From Parabacteroides hominis (GTDB taxonomy: Bacteria > Bacteroidota > Bacteroidia > Bacteroidales > Tannerellaceae): 64,000 bases of DNA. The position numbers and the translations under genes are program-made. Below, one piece after another: positions 17,295-26,609 of the stretch (position 1 is the stretch's first letter; every line of letters starts with the position of its first letter). The notes under the pieces are model-generated. The model was not told the origin of the DNA, did not search any database, and saw only the letters and a list, made by a program, of their open reading frames with translations. The stretch covers positions 1 through 64,000 of the forward strand of contig NZ_JACOOJ010000027.1 of assembly GCF_014287585.1 (NCBI RefSeq), read 5' to 3'.

Positions 17295-17540
17295 CCGGAT
17301 CAGTCGATCGTTCCTTCCAATCGATCTCCTAACTGGTTGGTCAGAACCAACCGGTATGTCTGTCCCGGATCCAATGCCCCTATATATAAGGTAGCCGGAT
17401 ATGTTTTTTTTCATCGTACTGCATTTATCAGGTTACAAATGCAATATTACCAATATCCGTTCATATTCACTAATTATTTCGCCGATATTTTTTTAACAAT
17501 ATTAGTTTTTCACCATCAATCTCTTGATATCCAACATAAA
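17177..17540. repeat. 364-bp direct duplication, copy 1
   Basis: Near-identical to 18825-19187 (about ten substitutions and one T fewer in the second copy). It contains, in minus-strand order, the tail of an rSAM fragment, a DUF3244 C-terminus and a pyruvyltransferase-like start. It has no terminal inverted repeats or transposase, so it looks like a local segmental duplication, not an insertion element. Confidence 0.9.
17300..17398 (-). pseudogene. DUF3244 C-terminal remnant
   Basis: Frame PATLYIGALDPGQTYRLVL followed by TNQLGDRLEGTID and a stop; matches the last 33 residues of the intact DUF3244 protein at 12976 almost exactly. In the second repeat copy the stop codon is lost through a C-to-A change on the plus strand (TGA to TTA). 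Confidence 0.8.
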
Positions 17541-17652
17541 AATCCGAATAACCACAATACTTACAGTTCAAATTACAAGAATCTGTAACCTCAAACACAA
17601 GTTGCTTCAAATTCAACAAATTATAAATTATTTGTTTTGAATTCACTTCCAA
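17470..17652 (-). pseudogene. N-terminal remnant of radical SAM maturase
   Basis: 60 codons with LKQLVFEVTDSCNLNCKYCG, the radical SAM CxxxCxxC motif, closely matching residues 56-80 of the intact maturase at 3662. The frame ends at KKYRRNN. The catalytic barrel and SPASM domain are gone. The last 23 codons lie inside the duplicated repeat. Confidence 0.8.
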
Positions 17653-17676
17653 AAACCATCATGTTTAAAGCATCCT

Positions 17677-19062
17677 TTATTTTTTATGCTTCATTAACAT
17701 GATTACCGCATTGTCCTCTTCTGTCATTTTAGAAGCAATTTCTTTTAATTCTCCTTGTAGATAACCTTTCTTGTAGGCATTAACCAAGTCAAAGGCATCG
17801 AGTGATTCCACAGAAGCGATTTCATCGTTGATGTTCTTCCCCTTCAATCTTAAATATTTCTGATATTTATAATCTTTATTATGAAGTGTACAATGATATA
17901 CGGTTTTCTGCTGCTTGTCGTAAACCAAATCTTTTTCTTCTCCATTGCGTGCTTTTTCATACGTCCGCATAAAATCATATTTGTCAGTAATAATATCAGT
18001 ATAAAGAAATATTTCAGGGTTCATGGAGTGTATAGAAGGTATTCTGCACATATAAGGAATCAGACCTTTTTCATCACTGTATCTATAAATTGTATCAGAG
18101 GATGGTTCGTTTAAAAGTATTCGATCACGGAACTTATGTATGGGGTTAGGGGTATTTGCGAGAGAATATGTCATATGTGTTTTTTCATCCCTTGATAAAA
18201 TAATCAAAGTCGATGTCCGCTTATTAAGCGGTACATTTATTTCTTTTATGATGCTTCCATCAGATTTTGATAGGATGTAAAAAGAGGGTGATTCTACTGC
18301 TTTAGGATTTGATTCTCCGGAACCATCCCAACAAATGATATGCTCTTTATCATAATTCGTTAGTTGATAATAATATTCCACACCTTTTTTATATGGAAAA
18401 CTCCTTCTGAAATTGCCATACAGGTCATATACAAGTATTTTTTTTACACTACTAATAAAAATTTCCTCTTTTTCTTCATCCAATAAAACATTTCCTAAGT
18501 ATAAATACTCTTCTCCGCTATTCCCTTTTCGATTAAATGTACTAATACCTTTTCCTTTTCGATCAAACACATAAATATTTCCATCGCTATTTCGATTCTT
18601 GGCAATCAAATATTTACTTCCGCAAGCCATAATTAATCCTCCACACAGAAATTCGTTATTAGTTTCCAATGGAATATATTCTATGTCCACAAAATCCTGT
18701 AGAGATAAATCTTTATTTGGAAATTTCTTTGTTACGTCAACCGTAATAAGACCATTTTCTTTGACTTTATTTTCTTGACAGCAGGAGAAAACAAGCATAA
18801 GTAAACAGAAGAGGTATAAAGATACCCTATCGAACCGCTGCTCTATTACTGGCAATAACCGTTCTACCGCTACGGACTGGATATAATCTCCCAGATTATT
18901 CAATCCTCGATATTCGAAACCGGCGAAATGTCGTTCTCCCATCCGGATAAGTCGATCGTTCCTTCCAATCGATCTCCTAACTGGTTGGTCAGCACCAACC
19001 GGTATGTCTGTCCCGAATCCAATGCTCCTATATATAAGGTAGCCGGATATGTTTTTTTTCAT
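17677..19062 (-). CDS. chimeric 6-bladed beta-propeller ORF with displaced signal peptide
   Basis: 461 codons. Residues 1-79 come from the duplicated repeat (out-of-frame DUF3244 sequence, then the pyruvyltransferase-like start). From residue 80, VSLYLFCLLMLVFSC begins a lipoprotein signal whose own start codon is missing; the body continues as a propeller (EYLYLGNVLLDEE; C-terminus EEDNAVIMLMKHKK). The hallmark GQGP is degenerate (FNRKGNSGEEYLY). A lipoprotein signal 80 residues inside would probably not work, so the gene is likely inactive or translated from a non-standard start. ATG at MGERHF (18942) is an alternative start. Confidence 0.6.
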   Translation of the reverse strand: MKKNISGYLIYRSIGFGTDIPVGADQPVRRSIGRNDRLIRMGERHFAGFEYRGLNNLGDYIQSVAVERLLPVIEQRFDRVSLYLFCLLMLVFSCCQENKVKENGLITVDVTKKFPNKDLSLQDFVDIEYIPLETNNEFLCGGLIMACGSKYLIAKNRNSDGNIYVFDRKGKGISTFNRKGNSGEEYLYLGNVLLDEEKEEIFISSVKKILVYDLYGNFRRSFPYKKGVEYYYQLTNYDKEHIICWDGSGESNPKAVESPSFYILSKSDGSIIKEINVPLNKRTSTLIILSRDEKTHMTYSLANTPNPIHKFRDRILLNEPSSDTIYRYSDEKGLIPYMCRIPSIHSMNPEIFLYTDIITDKYDFMRTYEKARNGEEKDLVYDKQQKTVYHCTLHNKDYKYQKYLRLKGKNINDEIASVESLDAFDLVNAYKKGYLQGELKEIASKMTEEDNAVIMLMKHKK

Positions 19063-19187
19063 CGTACTGCATTTATCAGGTTACAAATGCAATATTACCA
19101 ATATCCGTTCATATTCACTAATTATTTCGCCGATATTTTTTAACAATATTAGTTTTTCACCATCAATCTCTTAATATCCAACATAAA
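18825..19187. repeat. 363-bp direct duplication, copy 2
   Basis: Second copy of the segment at 17177-17540. Its left edge coincides exactly with the point where the propeller signal peptide lost its start codon, so the duplication event probably created the chimera. Its right edge meets unrelated sequence at 19188. Confidence 0.9.
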
Positions 19188-19867
19188 GATGCTACAGATA
19201 TTTGTCCGCTTACTATCGGGAATACTTTTTTGTCATACTGAATATCATCAACTTTATATACTCGACAAGATCCATCCAAGAAATATTTGAACAGTGACGC
19301 ACCTTAACCGGGAAAAGATAAGGAACAACAAGCTGTTTTTACTTATCAAGATTTTTTACAATAACCCTTGTTTTTTCTATTTCAAGGGAAAACAAGTACA
19401 ATCTCAGCCTGTCTTTTTTCCACAGAAACAGCGCTTTCACTAACATACCGGCAAACGGGCCGCCGGACTGGCAGAAATTGCATGGCACTTGGCTATCTTA
19501 TTCTCCATATCCCTTACACTTCGAAAAGACGGAACTGCCGGTGAGTAGAATATTTGGGGAAACGAAGGAGGGGGGAAAGGGATATCGCCCGGATCCGGAG
19601 GGTCTTTTCAAGGGAATCGAACCTTTATTTCCACGACGACCGTCTTCATTGCCCTGACGACCGTCTTCATCGCTCCGGGCTGCTGGATTCACTCTATACG
19701 AAGTCGGACTTCGTGGCGATGAAGACGGTCGCCGGGAGGAAAAACCGCGCACCTCACGGGAATGGCCTCCCAAAGGCCTTATTTTCGATCCGTAAACAAC
19801 TGTCCGAAGAACATTTGACGGATGGGTTTCAAGTCATTTTCAAGATGTTTTTTACAATAAGGGGGGA
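19188..19867. other. gene-poor spacer with one remnant frame and hairpins
   Basis: Minus strand 19160-19300 holds a broken frame with FKYFLDGSCRVYKVDD and QYDKKVFPIVSGQISVAS, protein-like but without start and not recognised. Further right, a 15-bp inverted repeat (CGACCGTCTTCATCG, 19658-19672, with its complement at 19717-19731; a third arm at 19636-19649) surrounds a 7-bp hairpin at 19698-19714. Open frames across this GC-richer part look fortuitous. Confidence 0.5.
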
Positions 19868-21991
19868 TCAATTGCTTGTCATACGCTTGATAATACTGTA
19901 AGCATTGATGATACCCAACTCTCCGGCCTTGCTCAAATCGGCGATTCCCCGGTTGGCATCTCCTTGCGAAAGGCGTGCCAATCCACGGTTGAAATAAGCC
20001 TCGGCAAATTCCGGATCACGCTGGATCGCCTCGCTGTAATCCTGGATGGCAGCACGGAAATCGCGTTGCGCACAACGCAGGTTTCCACGATTGAAATAAG
20101 CATATACGAAACCCGGATTCAATTTGATTACCATGTCATAATCACGCGTAATCATTTCATGTTCGTAAGCCCGCTTATTGTCTTTCAGGGATGCAGAAAC
20201 CGGATCGGATGTCGACGGCGTACGGGTAACCGTCGGATTCTTGCCCATCTTAAGATTCATGCTCATAGCCGAGAAATCATCCTGGGAACTGGCAGCCTGC
20301 GACATATTATAGTCAAGCTGCTTATATCGGACGACAGCCCGGTTGAAATAAGCCATCGCAAAATTCGGATCCTGTTCGATCACCTTCGTATAATCCTTAA
20401 TCGCTTCGGTAAAGTCCTGTACAAGCATAAAATCCAATGCACGTCCGAAATAGGCATCCACGTCGTTCGGATTCTTCACTATACGGGCAGAGAAGTTATC
20501 GATAGAAGCGAAATGTACGGCAACCTGATCTTCCGTAAGGGGGGCTTCCTCGTTTGTGATACGCAACTTACGTTCCAAGACCAGACGGGCATTATAGGCT
20601 TCCACCATCTTATCATAATAAACCAACTTCTTTACCGGATCCACTTTTTCGTAATAGGTCAGGACAAACATCGGTTCCAGATCCACACGCACATTGCGGT
20701 CCTGTACACGCCCGCGAATTTCGCTATTATACTTCGTCTTACGCACCTCTTCTTCATCATACACGACAAGACGGTTGAACTTATCGATATTCTTATCCGA
20801 CTGCTCACGCGTATTTCCATCCTTTGACGCCGGATCGCCCGATTGCGTACCGGCATTGTTACCATTCCGGGAAGCGACCGCATTTCCCGAAGCGTTTCCG
20901 GTCTTCTTTTGCTGCTCCATATTATAGGCAGTCCAGTAATCCCGGTCGGCGCCCACCTCGTCATGCATTTTACGCTTCACTTCCGCACGGCTGTAATAAC
21001 CGGCGACAAAGTTGGGATATTGTTGCAACACGACATCGAAATCATGTACGGAACCTTGATAATCTCCCGTCTCGTAACGCAACAACGCACGGTTGTAATA
21101 AGCCATGTAGTTATCCGGTTCGATCTCGATCACAACGTCGAAGTCTTCGATAGCCCGGTTATTATCCCCGATCTGTGCACGAAGCAATCCCCGGTTGAAC
21201 CGGGCAATCAGGTTGTGGCTGTCCATGCTGACCACCTGGTCGTAATCCGCCATAGCGCCACGCAAGTCCTTCAACTGGTAGCGGACCAGCCCCCTGTTGA
21301 TATAATAACCGCTCTCACGGGTATTCAGACGAATAGCCTCGTTCAGATCGGCAAGCGCGTCTTTCATATTGTTCATCTGGTAATGCAGGATCGCGCGGTT
21401 TCCATATGCGGGAGCATAATAGGGATCCATGCTGATCGCCTTATCATAGTCGGCAAGCGCTTTGACCGTATCGCCTTTCTCGGTGTACATCGCACCACGC
21501 GTCAGATAGTTCATGGAATATTTGGGATGGGCCGCCATCAGTTCGTCAAACACCTTTTCAGCCTCTTTAAAATCTTTCTTCTGGATATTGGCAACCGCCA
21601 TGTTCACCAGCATCTGGCGGTCTTCCGCCTTAAACTCCAGTCCTTTCCTGTAATCTTCTATGGCTCCGTCAAATTTGTCCTGGCTCTGGCGGGCAATGCC
21701 GCGTGCGTAATATGCCTGTACTAAGAAAGGATTCCGCTCAAGGCAAAGCGTACAGTCTTCTTCGGCCCCTTTATAATCGTCCAGATTGATTTTTGCCACA
21801 GCACGGTAGAAATACGGTTCGGCCAACCAGGGTTTCGATTTGATAACCTGATTGAAATATTGTATCGAAAGGACATAGTCCTCAAAATACAAAGCGTTGC
21901 GTCCGATAGTCAGCACACGGTCCGTATTGATTTGTGCAAACATGACTAATGAACACAACTGAAATATAAATAAAAGAATCGCTTTCTTCAT
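19868..21991 (-). CDS. secreted tetratricopeptide-repeat protein
   Basis: 707 aa. Signal peptide (MKKAILLFIFQLCSLVMFA). Then at least a dozen TPRs of 34 residues with the usual A-Y-x-N-R-A pattern (e.g. AYGNRAILHYQMNNMKDAL, AYYNRALLRYETGDYQGSV), interrupted near residues 365-460 by an Asn/Gly-rich low-complexity linker, and continuing to the C-terminus. Such Bacteroidales proteins are periplasmic scaffolds of unknown partner. It stands alone between the spacer at 19.2-19.9 kb and the carboxylase operon. Confidence 0.8.
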   Translation of the reverse strand: MKKAILLFIFQLCSLVMFAQINTDRVLTIGRNALYFEDYVLSIQYFNQVIKSKPWLAEPYFYRAVAKINLDDYKGAEEDCTLCLERNPFLVQAYYARGIARQSQDKFDGAIEDYRKGLEFKAEDRQMLVNMAVANIQKKDFKEAEKVFDELMAAHPKYSMNYLTRGAMYTEKGDTVKALADYDKAISMDPYYAPAYGNRAILHYQMNNMKDALADLNEAIRLNTRESGYYINRGLVRYQLKDLRGAMADYDQVVSMDSHNLIARFNRGLLRAQIGDNNRAIEDFDVVIEIEPDNYMAYYNRALLRYETGDYQGSVHDFDVVLQQYPNFVAGYYSRAEVKRKMHDEVGADRDYWTAYNMEQQKKTGNASGNAVASRNGNNAGTQSGDPASKDGNTREQSDKNIDKFNRLVVYDEEEVRKTKYNSEIRGRVQDRNVRVDLEPMFVLTYYEKVDPVKKLVYYDKMVEAYNARLVLERKLRITNEEAPLTEDQVAVHFASIDNFSARIVKNPNDVDAYFGRALDFMLVQDFTEAIKDYTKVIEQDPNFAMAYFNRAVVRYKQLDYNMSQAASSQDDFSAMSMNLKMGKNPTVTRTPSTSDPVSASLKDNKRAYEHEMITRDYDMVIKLNPGFVYAYFNRGNLRCAQRDFRAAIQDYSEAIQRDPEFAEAYFNRGLARLSQGDANRGIADLSKAGELGIINAYSIIKRMTSN

Positions 21992-22066
21992 CTATTATAA
22001 AAATATTCGACATTGATCGGTCGCAAAAGTAAGTAAATAATCTTAGCCATTAAAACCAATCTATAA

Positions 22067-22104
22067 AAAAAGCTTTCACAGACTGCAAAACAGTGTGAAA
22101 GCTT
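22067..22104 (-). terminator. terminator of the carboxyltransferase operon
   Basis: Stem AAAGCTTTCACA / TGTGAAAGCTTT, followed on the minus strand by a run of seven T. It lies 25 nt after the biotin carrier gene and 76 nt before the TPR gene. Confidence 0.85.
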
Positions 22105-22128
22105 TCTATATTTACTTGCTTCAGCTAT

Positions 22129-22461
22129 TTACTTCGGCTGAATCTTAACCATCAAATGGTCCTTAGGGATCTTATCACCTTCCGTTACGCCCAGCTCGAC
22201 AATCGTGCCGGCTACGGGAGCTACCACCCGGTTGTACATCTTCATCGCCTGATGGATCAGAAGCAGCTGGCCGGCTTCAACTTCCTGCCCTTGCTGTACT
22301 TCCACTTTAACGATCGTTCCGGGAAGATGAGAAATCACATCACCGACAAAAGGCTTATGCCACATTTTACGGTTCTTATATTTTGCAGTCAGCGTCGTCT
22401 TGTATTTGCGGGCTGTTACTACAAAATCCACATATTCGTTATCTTTCTCTTTCTTTTCCAT
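22129..22461 (-). CDS. biotin carboxyl carrier protein
   Basis: 110 aa. The C-terminal half is a biotinyl/lipoyl domain with QAMKMYN, the biotinylated lysine in the A-M-K-M motif, and APVAGTIVELGVTEGD. The N-terminal 40 residues are charged. It follows the carboxyltransferase gene by 24 nt and should carry CO2 on biotin for that enzyme. Homologues serve methylmalonyl-CoA decarboxylase or propionyl-CoA carboxylase; no membrane beta subunit or biotin carboxylase is encoded here, so which complex applies is open. Confidence 0.88.
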   Translation of the reverse strand: MEKKEKDNEYVDFVVTARKYKTTLTAKYKNRKMWHKPFVGDVISHLPGTIVKVEVQQGQEVEAGQLLLIHQAMKMYNRVVAPVAGTIVELGVTEGDKIPKDHLMVKIQPK

Positions 22462-22485
22462 ATTTAAAAGTTTTTACAGCGTTAA

Positions 22486-24033
22486 TTAGAACGGAGGCAA
22501 TCCGTGCTTCTTAGCCGGTCTGTATTCCTCTTTCAATACAGAAAGTTTAAGTGCGTGAAGCAACAATGAACGTGTTTCTTTCGGCTCGATAACAGAATCG
22601 ATGAATCCTTTGGACGCAGCCACGTAAGGATTTGCGAACTTCTCGATATATTCTTTCACCTTTTCCTGGCGCATAGCGTTCTGGTCTTCAGCTTCCATGA
22701 TCTCCTTACGGAAGATAATGTTGGCCGCTCCTTCAGGTCCCATCACCGCAATTTCCGCACTCGGCCAAGCAAACATGAAGTCCGCATCCAAGTGGCGTGA
22801 ATTCATGGCGATATAACCGCCACCGTAAGCCTTACGCAGGATAACCGTGATCTTGGGAACAGTCGCTTCGGAATAAGCATACAATACTTTTGCGCCGTGA
22901 CGGATCACACCTGCATGTTCCTGGTCGACACCCGGCAAATAACCCGGCATATCTTCCAGCGTGATAATAGGAATATTGAAAGAATCGCAGAAACGGATAA
23001 AACGTGCAGCTTTATCGGCACTGTCGCAATCCAGCACACCTGCCAATACCATCGGCTGGTTGGCCACGAAACCGACTGTTTCACCCCCCATACGGCCGAA
23101 ACCGATCACGATGTTGGCGGCCCATAATTCTTGTACTTCCAGGAAGTCGGAATCGTCAACGATACATTTGATTACGTCACGCACATCGTACGGCTGCTTC
23201 GGATCTGCCGGAACCACCTCGTCGATGTTCAACATTGCAGCCGGCTCCTTCGGTTCGATAGCCTTGGCATGCTGCTGGTTGTTCCAGGGGATGAAGCTGA
23301 CGAGACGTTTAACCTGTTCGAAACATTCCTGCTCGCTCTGTGCATAGAAATGAGCATTACCGGTAATCTCGGCATGAACACGCGCGCCACCCAGGTCTTC
23401 CATAGAGATATCTTCGCCCAACACGGTCTTGATCACGTTCGGACCTGTAATAAACATCTTGGAGATATTTTCAACTACAAATACGAAGTCCGTCAAAGCC
23501 GGAGAATACACGGCCCCGCCGGCACACGGCCCCAGAATCAAAGAGATCTGCGGGATAACACCGGAAGCAATTGTATTGCGATAGAATATTTCACCATAAC
23601 CCGCCAATGCGCCTACACCTTCCTGGATACGCGCACCACCCGAATCGTTGATACCAATAATCGGACATTTCATTTTCAGGGCATGATCCATGATCTTCGT
23701 GATCTTACGTGCGTGCTGCAAGCCTAACGAACCACCGGCAACCGTAAAGTCCTGTGCATAGATACAAACCGGAGCGCCGAAGATCGTACCTGTGCCTGTA
23801 ACAACACCATCACCTGGTAAATCCTTCTTATCCATACCGAAATCGCGACCATCGTGCTTCACGAACAGGTCATATTCGTGGAAAGAATTCTTGTCCAACA
23901 AGGATAGAATACGATCACGGGCAGTCAATTTGCCCATTGCGATCTGCTTTTCGATAGCAGCCTCGCCTCCACCCATCTCAACGACGGCTTTCTTTTCCCT
24001 GAGGGCCTGAATGTTTTTACTTAAATCTGTCAT
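22486..24033 (-). CDS. mmdA: acyl-CoA carboxylase beta / methylmalonyl-CoA decarboxylase alpha subunit
   Basis: 515 aa, usual family length. Carboxyltransferase with two crotonase-like halves: NDSGGARIQEGVGALAGYGE (acyl-CoA oxyanion region), GPCAGGAVYSPALTD, and the C-terminal half with DMPGYLPGVDQEHAGVIRHG and RKAYGGGYIAMNSR. It transfers carboxyl groups between biotin and propionyl-CoA/methylmalonyl-CoA in the succinate-propionate pathway typical of Bacteroidales. The direction of reaction and the partner complex are not decided by sequence; the symbol follows common Bacteroidales usage. Confidence 0.85.
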   Translation of the reverse strand: MTDLSKNIQALREKKAVVEMGGGEAAIEKQIAMGKLTARDRILSLLDKNSFHEYDLFVKHDGRDFGMDKKDLPGDGVVTGTGTIFGAPVCIYAQDFTVAGGSLGLQHARKITKIMDHALKMKCPIIGINDSGGARIQEGVGALAGYGEIFYRNTIASGVIPQISLILGPCAGGAVYSPALTDFVFVVENISKMFITGPNVIKTVLGEDISMEDLGGARVHAEITGNAHFYAQSEQECFEQVKRLVSFIPWNNQQHAKAIEPKEPAAMLNIDEVVPADPKQPYDVRDVIKCIVDDSDFLEVQELWAANIVIGFGRMGGETVGFVANQPMVLAGVLDCDSADKAARFIRFCDSFNIPIITLEDMPGYLPGVDQEHAGVIRHGAKVLYAYSEATVPKITVILRKAYGGGYIAMNSRHLDADFMFAWPSAEIAVMGPEGAANIIFRKEIMEAEDQNAMRQEKVKEYIEKFANPYVAASKGFIDSVIEPKETRSLLLHALKLSVLKEEYRPAKKHGLPPF

Positions 24034-24057
24034 ACTGATTAGTTAATAGAGTTCTTA

Positions 24058-24615
24058 TTACTTACCAACCGCTTTTGCCTTATACGAGCAACGGGCTGTA
24101 CCTTTAATAATACTATTTAATTTGCTTTTATTCAACTGGCGGCGGATTCCGGAAATATTGTCGATGAAAACATGGCCTTCCAGATGTTCGCACTCATGCT
24201 GCACGACACGGGCTGCAAATCCTTCCACCGTTTCTTCATGTTCTTTCAAGTCTTCATCCAGGTATTTGACACGTATTTTTGTCGAACGGGATACTTTCTC
24301 ATGCACACCCGGCAAACTCAGGCAACCTTCTTCCATCGAAACCTCTTCTTCGCTTTTTTCAAGGAAAACAGGATTGATCATTGCACGCTTGAAGCCTTTG
24401 CATTCAGGAAAATCATCTCCCATCACGTCGGCGTCGATTACCAGAAGACGCAATGACAAACCGACCTGCGGAGCGGCCAGCCCTACGCCATCGGCATTGT
24501 ACATCGTCTCAAACATATTGGCTACCAATTGTTTCAGATCCGGGTAGTCCATCGGAACTTCTTCAGCCTCTTTTCTTAACACAGGCTGTCCATATAAATA
24601 TACTGGTAAAATCAT
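24058..24615 (-). CDS. def: peptide deformylase
   Basis: 185 aa. All three motifs are present: [18 protein letters not shown], and QHECEHLEG (metal-binding HExxH as HECEH). Removes the formyl group from nascent N-termini. It follows ruvX by 5 nt, and the carboxyltransferase gene begins 24 nt after it, so all may be one transcript. Confidence 0.95.
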   Translation of the reverse strand: MILPVYLYGQPVLRKEAEEVPMDYPDLKQLVANMFETMYNADGVGLAAPQVGLSLRLLVIDADVMGDDFPECKGFKRAMINPVFLEKSEEEVSMEEGCLSLPGVHEKVSRSTKIRVKYLDEDLKEHEETVEGFAARVVQHECEHLEGHVFIDNISGIRRQLNKSKLNSIIKGTARCSYKAKAVGK

Positions 24616-24620
24616 AACTT

Positions 24621-25043
24621 TTATAACTGATATTTCTTATTTTCCAAATATGATTGCAAGATAATAACGGCACTGATCTCGTCTACCAATCCTTTATCCT
24701 GCCTTTTCTTTTTTTTCAGTCCTCCGTCCAGCATTGCCTTATGTGCCAAAACGGAAGTAAACCGTTCGTCGTAATATTCCACCGGAATGTTCGGAATAGT
24801 CCGCTTCAGATGTGTCACAAAAGCTTCCACATATTTCATATTTTCTGAAGGTTCGTTGTTCATCTGTTTCGGAAGTCCGACGACAAACCGTTCAACGGGT
24901 TCATGTGAGACATAATCAGCCAGAAACTTTGTCAGTTCACCGCTCGGCACGGTTGTCAGTCCGTTTGCAATCATCTGCAAGGTATCTGTAACAGCCAACC
25001 CGGTACGTTTCCGGCCATAATCAATTGCTATAATCCTTCCCAT
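24621..25043 (-). CDS. ruvX: Holliday junction resolvase-like RuvX/YqgF
   Basis: 140 aa from the ATG at 25043 ([15 protein letters not shown]); the frame is open to 25076, but the conserved family start is here. RNase H-like fold with the [14 protein letters not shown] metal site, [14 protein letters not shown], and DERFTS. Family members process 16S rRNA ends and are annotated as putative Holliday junction resolvases. First gene of the ruvX-def pair. Confidence 0.92.
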   Translation of the reverse strand: MGRIIAIDYGRKRTGLAVTDTLQMIANGLTTVPSGELTKFLADYVSHEPVERFVVGLPKQMNNEPSENMKYVEAFVTHLKRTIPNIPVEYYDERFTSVLAHKAMLDGGLKKKKRQDKGLVDEISAVIILQSYLENKKYQL

Positions 25044-25111
25044 CGGGCACAAAGATAACATAAATTCAGTTCCCAATTACACATATATATAAAAAGTGTG
25101 CAATTTAATGC

Positions 25112-26509
25112 TTAGTATGCGTTCTTTTCTCCTTTGAACATATTGAGAACCGTTACGACTATAATCTTAAGATCCAGGAAGAAAGACCAGTTCTCGATAT
25201 ACCATACATCTCGTTTCACACGGCCTTCCATTTGTTCCAATGTTTTCGTTTCTCCCCTGTATCCTGTCACCTGCGCCCAACCTGTCACCCCCGGTTTAAC
25301 CAGGTGGCGGACCATATACTTGTCGATCAGGGCAGAGTATTGTTCGGTATGTTTCAGCATGTGGGGACGCGGCCCTACGACCGACATTTCTCCTCTCAAC
25401 ACATTAATAAACTGGGGGAACTCATCCAGGTTCGTCCGACGAAGAAAATCTCCGACCTTCGTCTTGCGCGGGTCGTTTTTCACAGCCTGCAAGGAATCCG
25501 CCTGTGCATTAACTTTCATCGTACGAAATTTATAACACCTGAAATCCTGCCCGTACAATCCCGTTCTTTTTTGCTTGAACAAGATCGGTCCCGGAGAACT
25601 GAGTTTGATCATGATACCGACCACGACATACAGTATCGGGAATATAGTCACCAGAATTATAGTAGAAAAAAGAATATCGAATGCACGTTTCAACGCCCGG
25701 TTGTAGGCAGCCTGCAAAGGCTCGCGACGGACAGTCATCAAAGGGATAGACTCCAATACCTCCATCACAAGACTCTTCTTCAAGTTTCGATAGAATTCCG
25801 GCACGATATAAAAACGGATCATATGTTTCTCTGCAAAATTCAGCAAACGCACGATCTTTTCATCATTCGTACCCGGCAAAGTACAGTAGATTTCATCCAC
25901 ATCATTTGCCAACACAAAGCTTTCCACCTCATTCGTCATTCCCAAATAATTCGGCAGGACAGATTTCAAGGACAGATTATCATCAAAGAATCCCAGGATA
26001 TTGAAGCCGTACGACAAATCGTCCTTCATGACCTTATACAACTCCATCCCGTTCTTTCCGGCCCCGACAATCACGATCTTCTTAAAGTTATATCCTTTCC
26101 GGCGGTACATCTTCAAAGTCACACGCACAATAACACGCCACAACGAAAATATAACGACCGTAACGATATAATAAATCAGCAGGAAAGTAGCCAGCACGTC
26201 CCCGACATTCAGGAAAATCAGACAGGTGGCAAACAGGAAAGTCATAATCGTAACCAAAAGAAACGCCCTCTGCACAATCTTGTCAATAAAGACAATGGAC
26301 ATATGCAATTGCAAAGGGACAAAATAGAGGGAGAAGAAATAGCAGAAATTCAACAAAAGCACCACCTCACGCAAGCTTCCGGTGATAGCAGATGTATAAA
26401 AATTATTCAACCCATAGTAGACTATAAAGAAAAGAAGATTCAGAACGATCAGATCCCCAACGCCTATTAACCATTGAATAAGGTAACCATGTTTTTTATT
26501 TAACTCCAT
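25112..26509 (-). CDS. undecaprenyl-phosphate sugar phosphotransferase
   Basis: 465 aa. Four N-terminal membrane helices (residues about 15-130), a CoA-binding/Rossmann-like middle (KIVIVGAGKNGMELYK near residue 145), one more membrane helix (about 280-300) and the C-terminal bacterial sugar transferase domain: KRTGLYGQDFRCYKFRTM, LDEFPQFINVLRGEMSVVGP and KPGVTGWAQV. WbaP/WcaJ-type enzymes load the first sugar phosphate on undecaprenyl phosphate to begin capsule or exopolysaccharide synthesis. It stands alone, away from any polysaccharide gene block in view, so it may be a general initiating enzyme. Confidence 0.92.
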   Translation of the reverse strand: MELNKKHGYLIQWLIGVGDLIVLNLLFFIVYYGLNNFYTSAITGSLREVVLLLNFCYFFSLYFVPLQLHMSIVFIDKIVQRAFLLVTIMTFLFATCLIFLNVGDVLATFLLIYYIVTVVIFSLWRVIVRVTLKMYRRKGYNFKKIVIVGAGKNGMELYKVMKDDLSYGFNILGFFDDNLSLKSVLPNYLGMTNEVESFVLANDVDEIYCTLPGTNDEKIVRLLNFAEKHMIRFYIVPEFYRNLKKSLVMEVLESIPLMTVRREPLQAAYNRALKRAFDILFSTIILVTIFPILYVVVGIMIKLSSPGPILFKQKRTGLYGQDFRCYKFRTMKVNAQADSLQAVKNDPRKTKVGDFLRRTNLDEFPQFINVLRGEMSVVGPRPHMLKHTEQYSALIDKYMVRHLVKPGVTGWAQVTGYRGETKTLEQMEGRVKRDVWYIENWSFFLDLKIIVVTVLNMFKGEKNAY

Positions 26510-26552
26510 AACAACGCGCTAAAATCATGCAAAAATAAGCATTATTTCCGAG

Positions 26553-26588
26553 CAAAAAAAAGGCTGCACACGATTATGTGCAGCCTTT
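26553..26588 (-). terminator. terminator after the OmpA-family gene
   Basis: Stem AAAGGCTGCACA / TGTGCAGCCTTT; on the minus strand it is followed by eight T. It lies 22 nt past the OmpA-family stop. Confidence 0.88.
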
Positions 26589-26609
26589 CGGGATATAATC
26601 AAAAATTAA

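Noticed and set aside
17166..17414. 82-codon minus-strand frame starting MKKNISGYLIYR
   Set aside because: Its first 40 codons read the DUF3244 remnant out of frame; only the part from MGERHF resembles a protein.
19554..19901. 115-codon plus-strand frame in the spacer
   Set aside because: It crosses the inverted repeats and the end of the TPR gene and has no recognisable features.
20843..21724. 293-codon plus-strand frame opposite the TPR gene
   Set aside because: A mirror of the periodic TPR coding sequence; no independent start signal.
25232..26470. 412-codon plus-strand frame opposite the sugar transferase gene
   Set aside because: His/Arg/Gln-rich with no domain; the minus-strand gene has complete family motifs.
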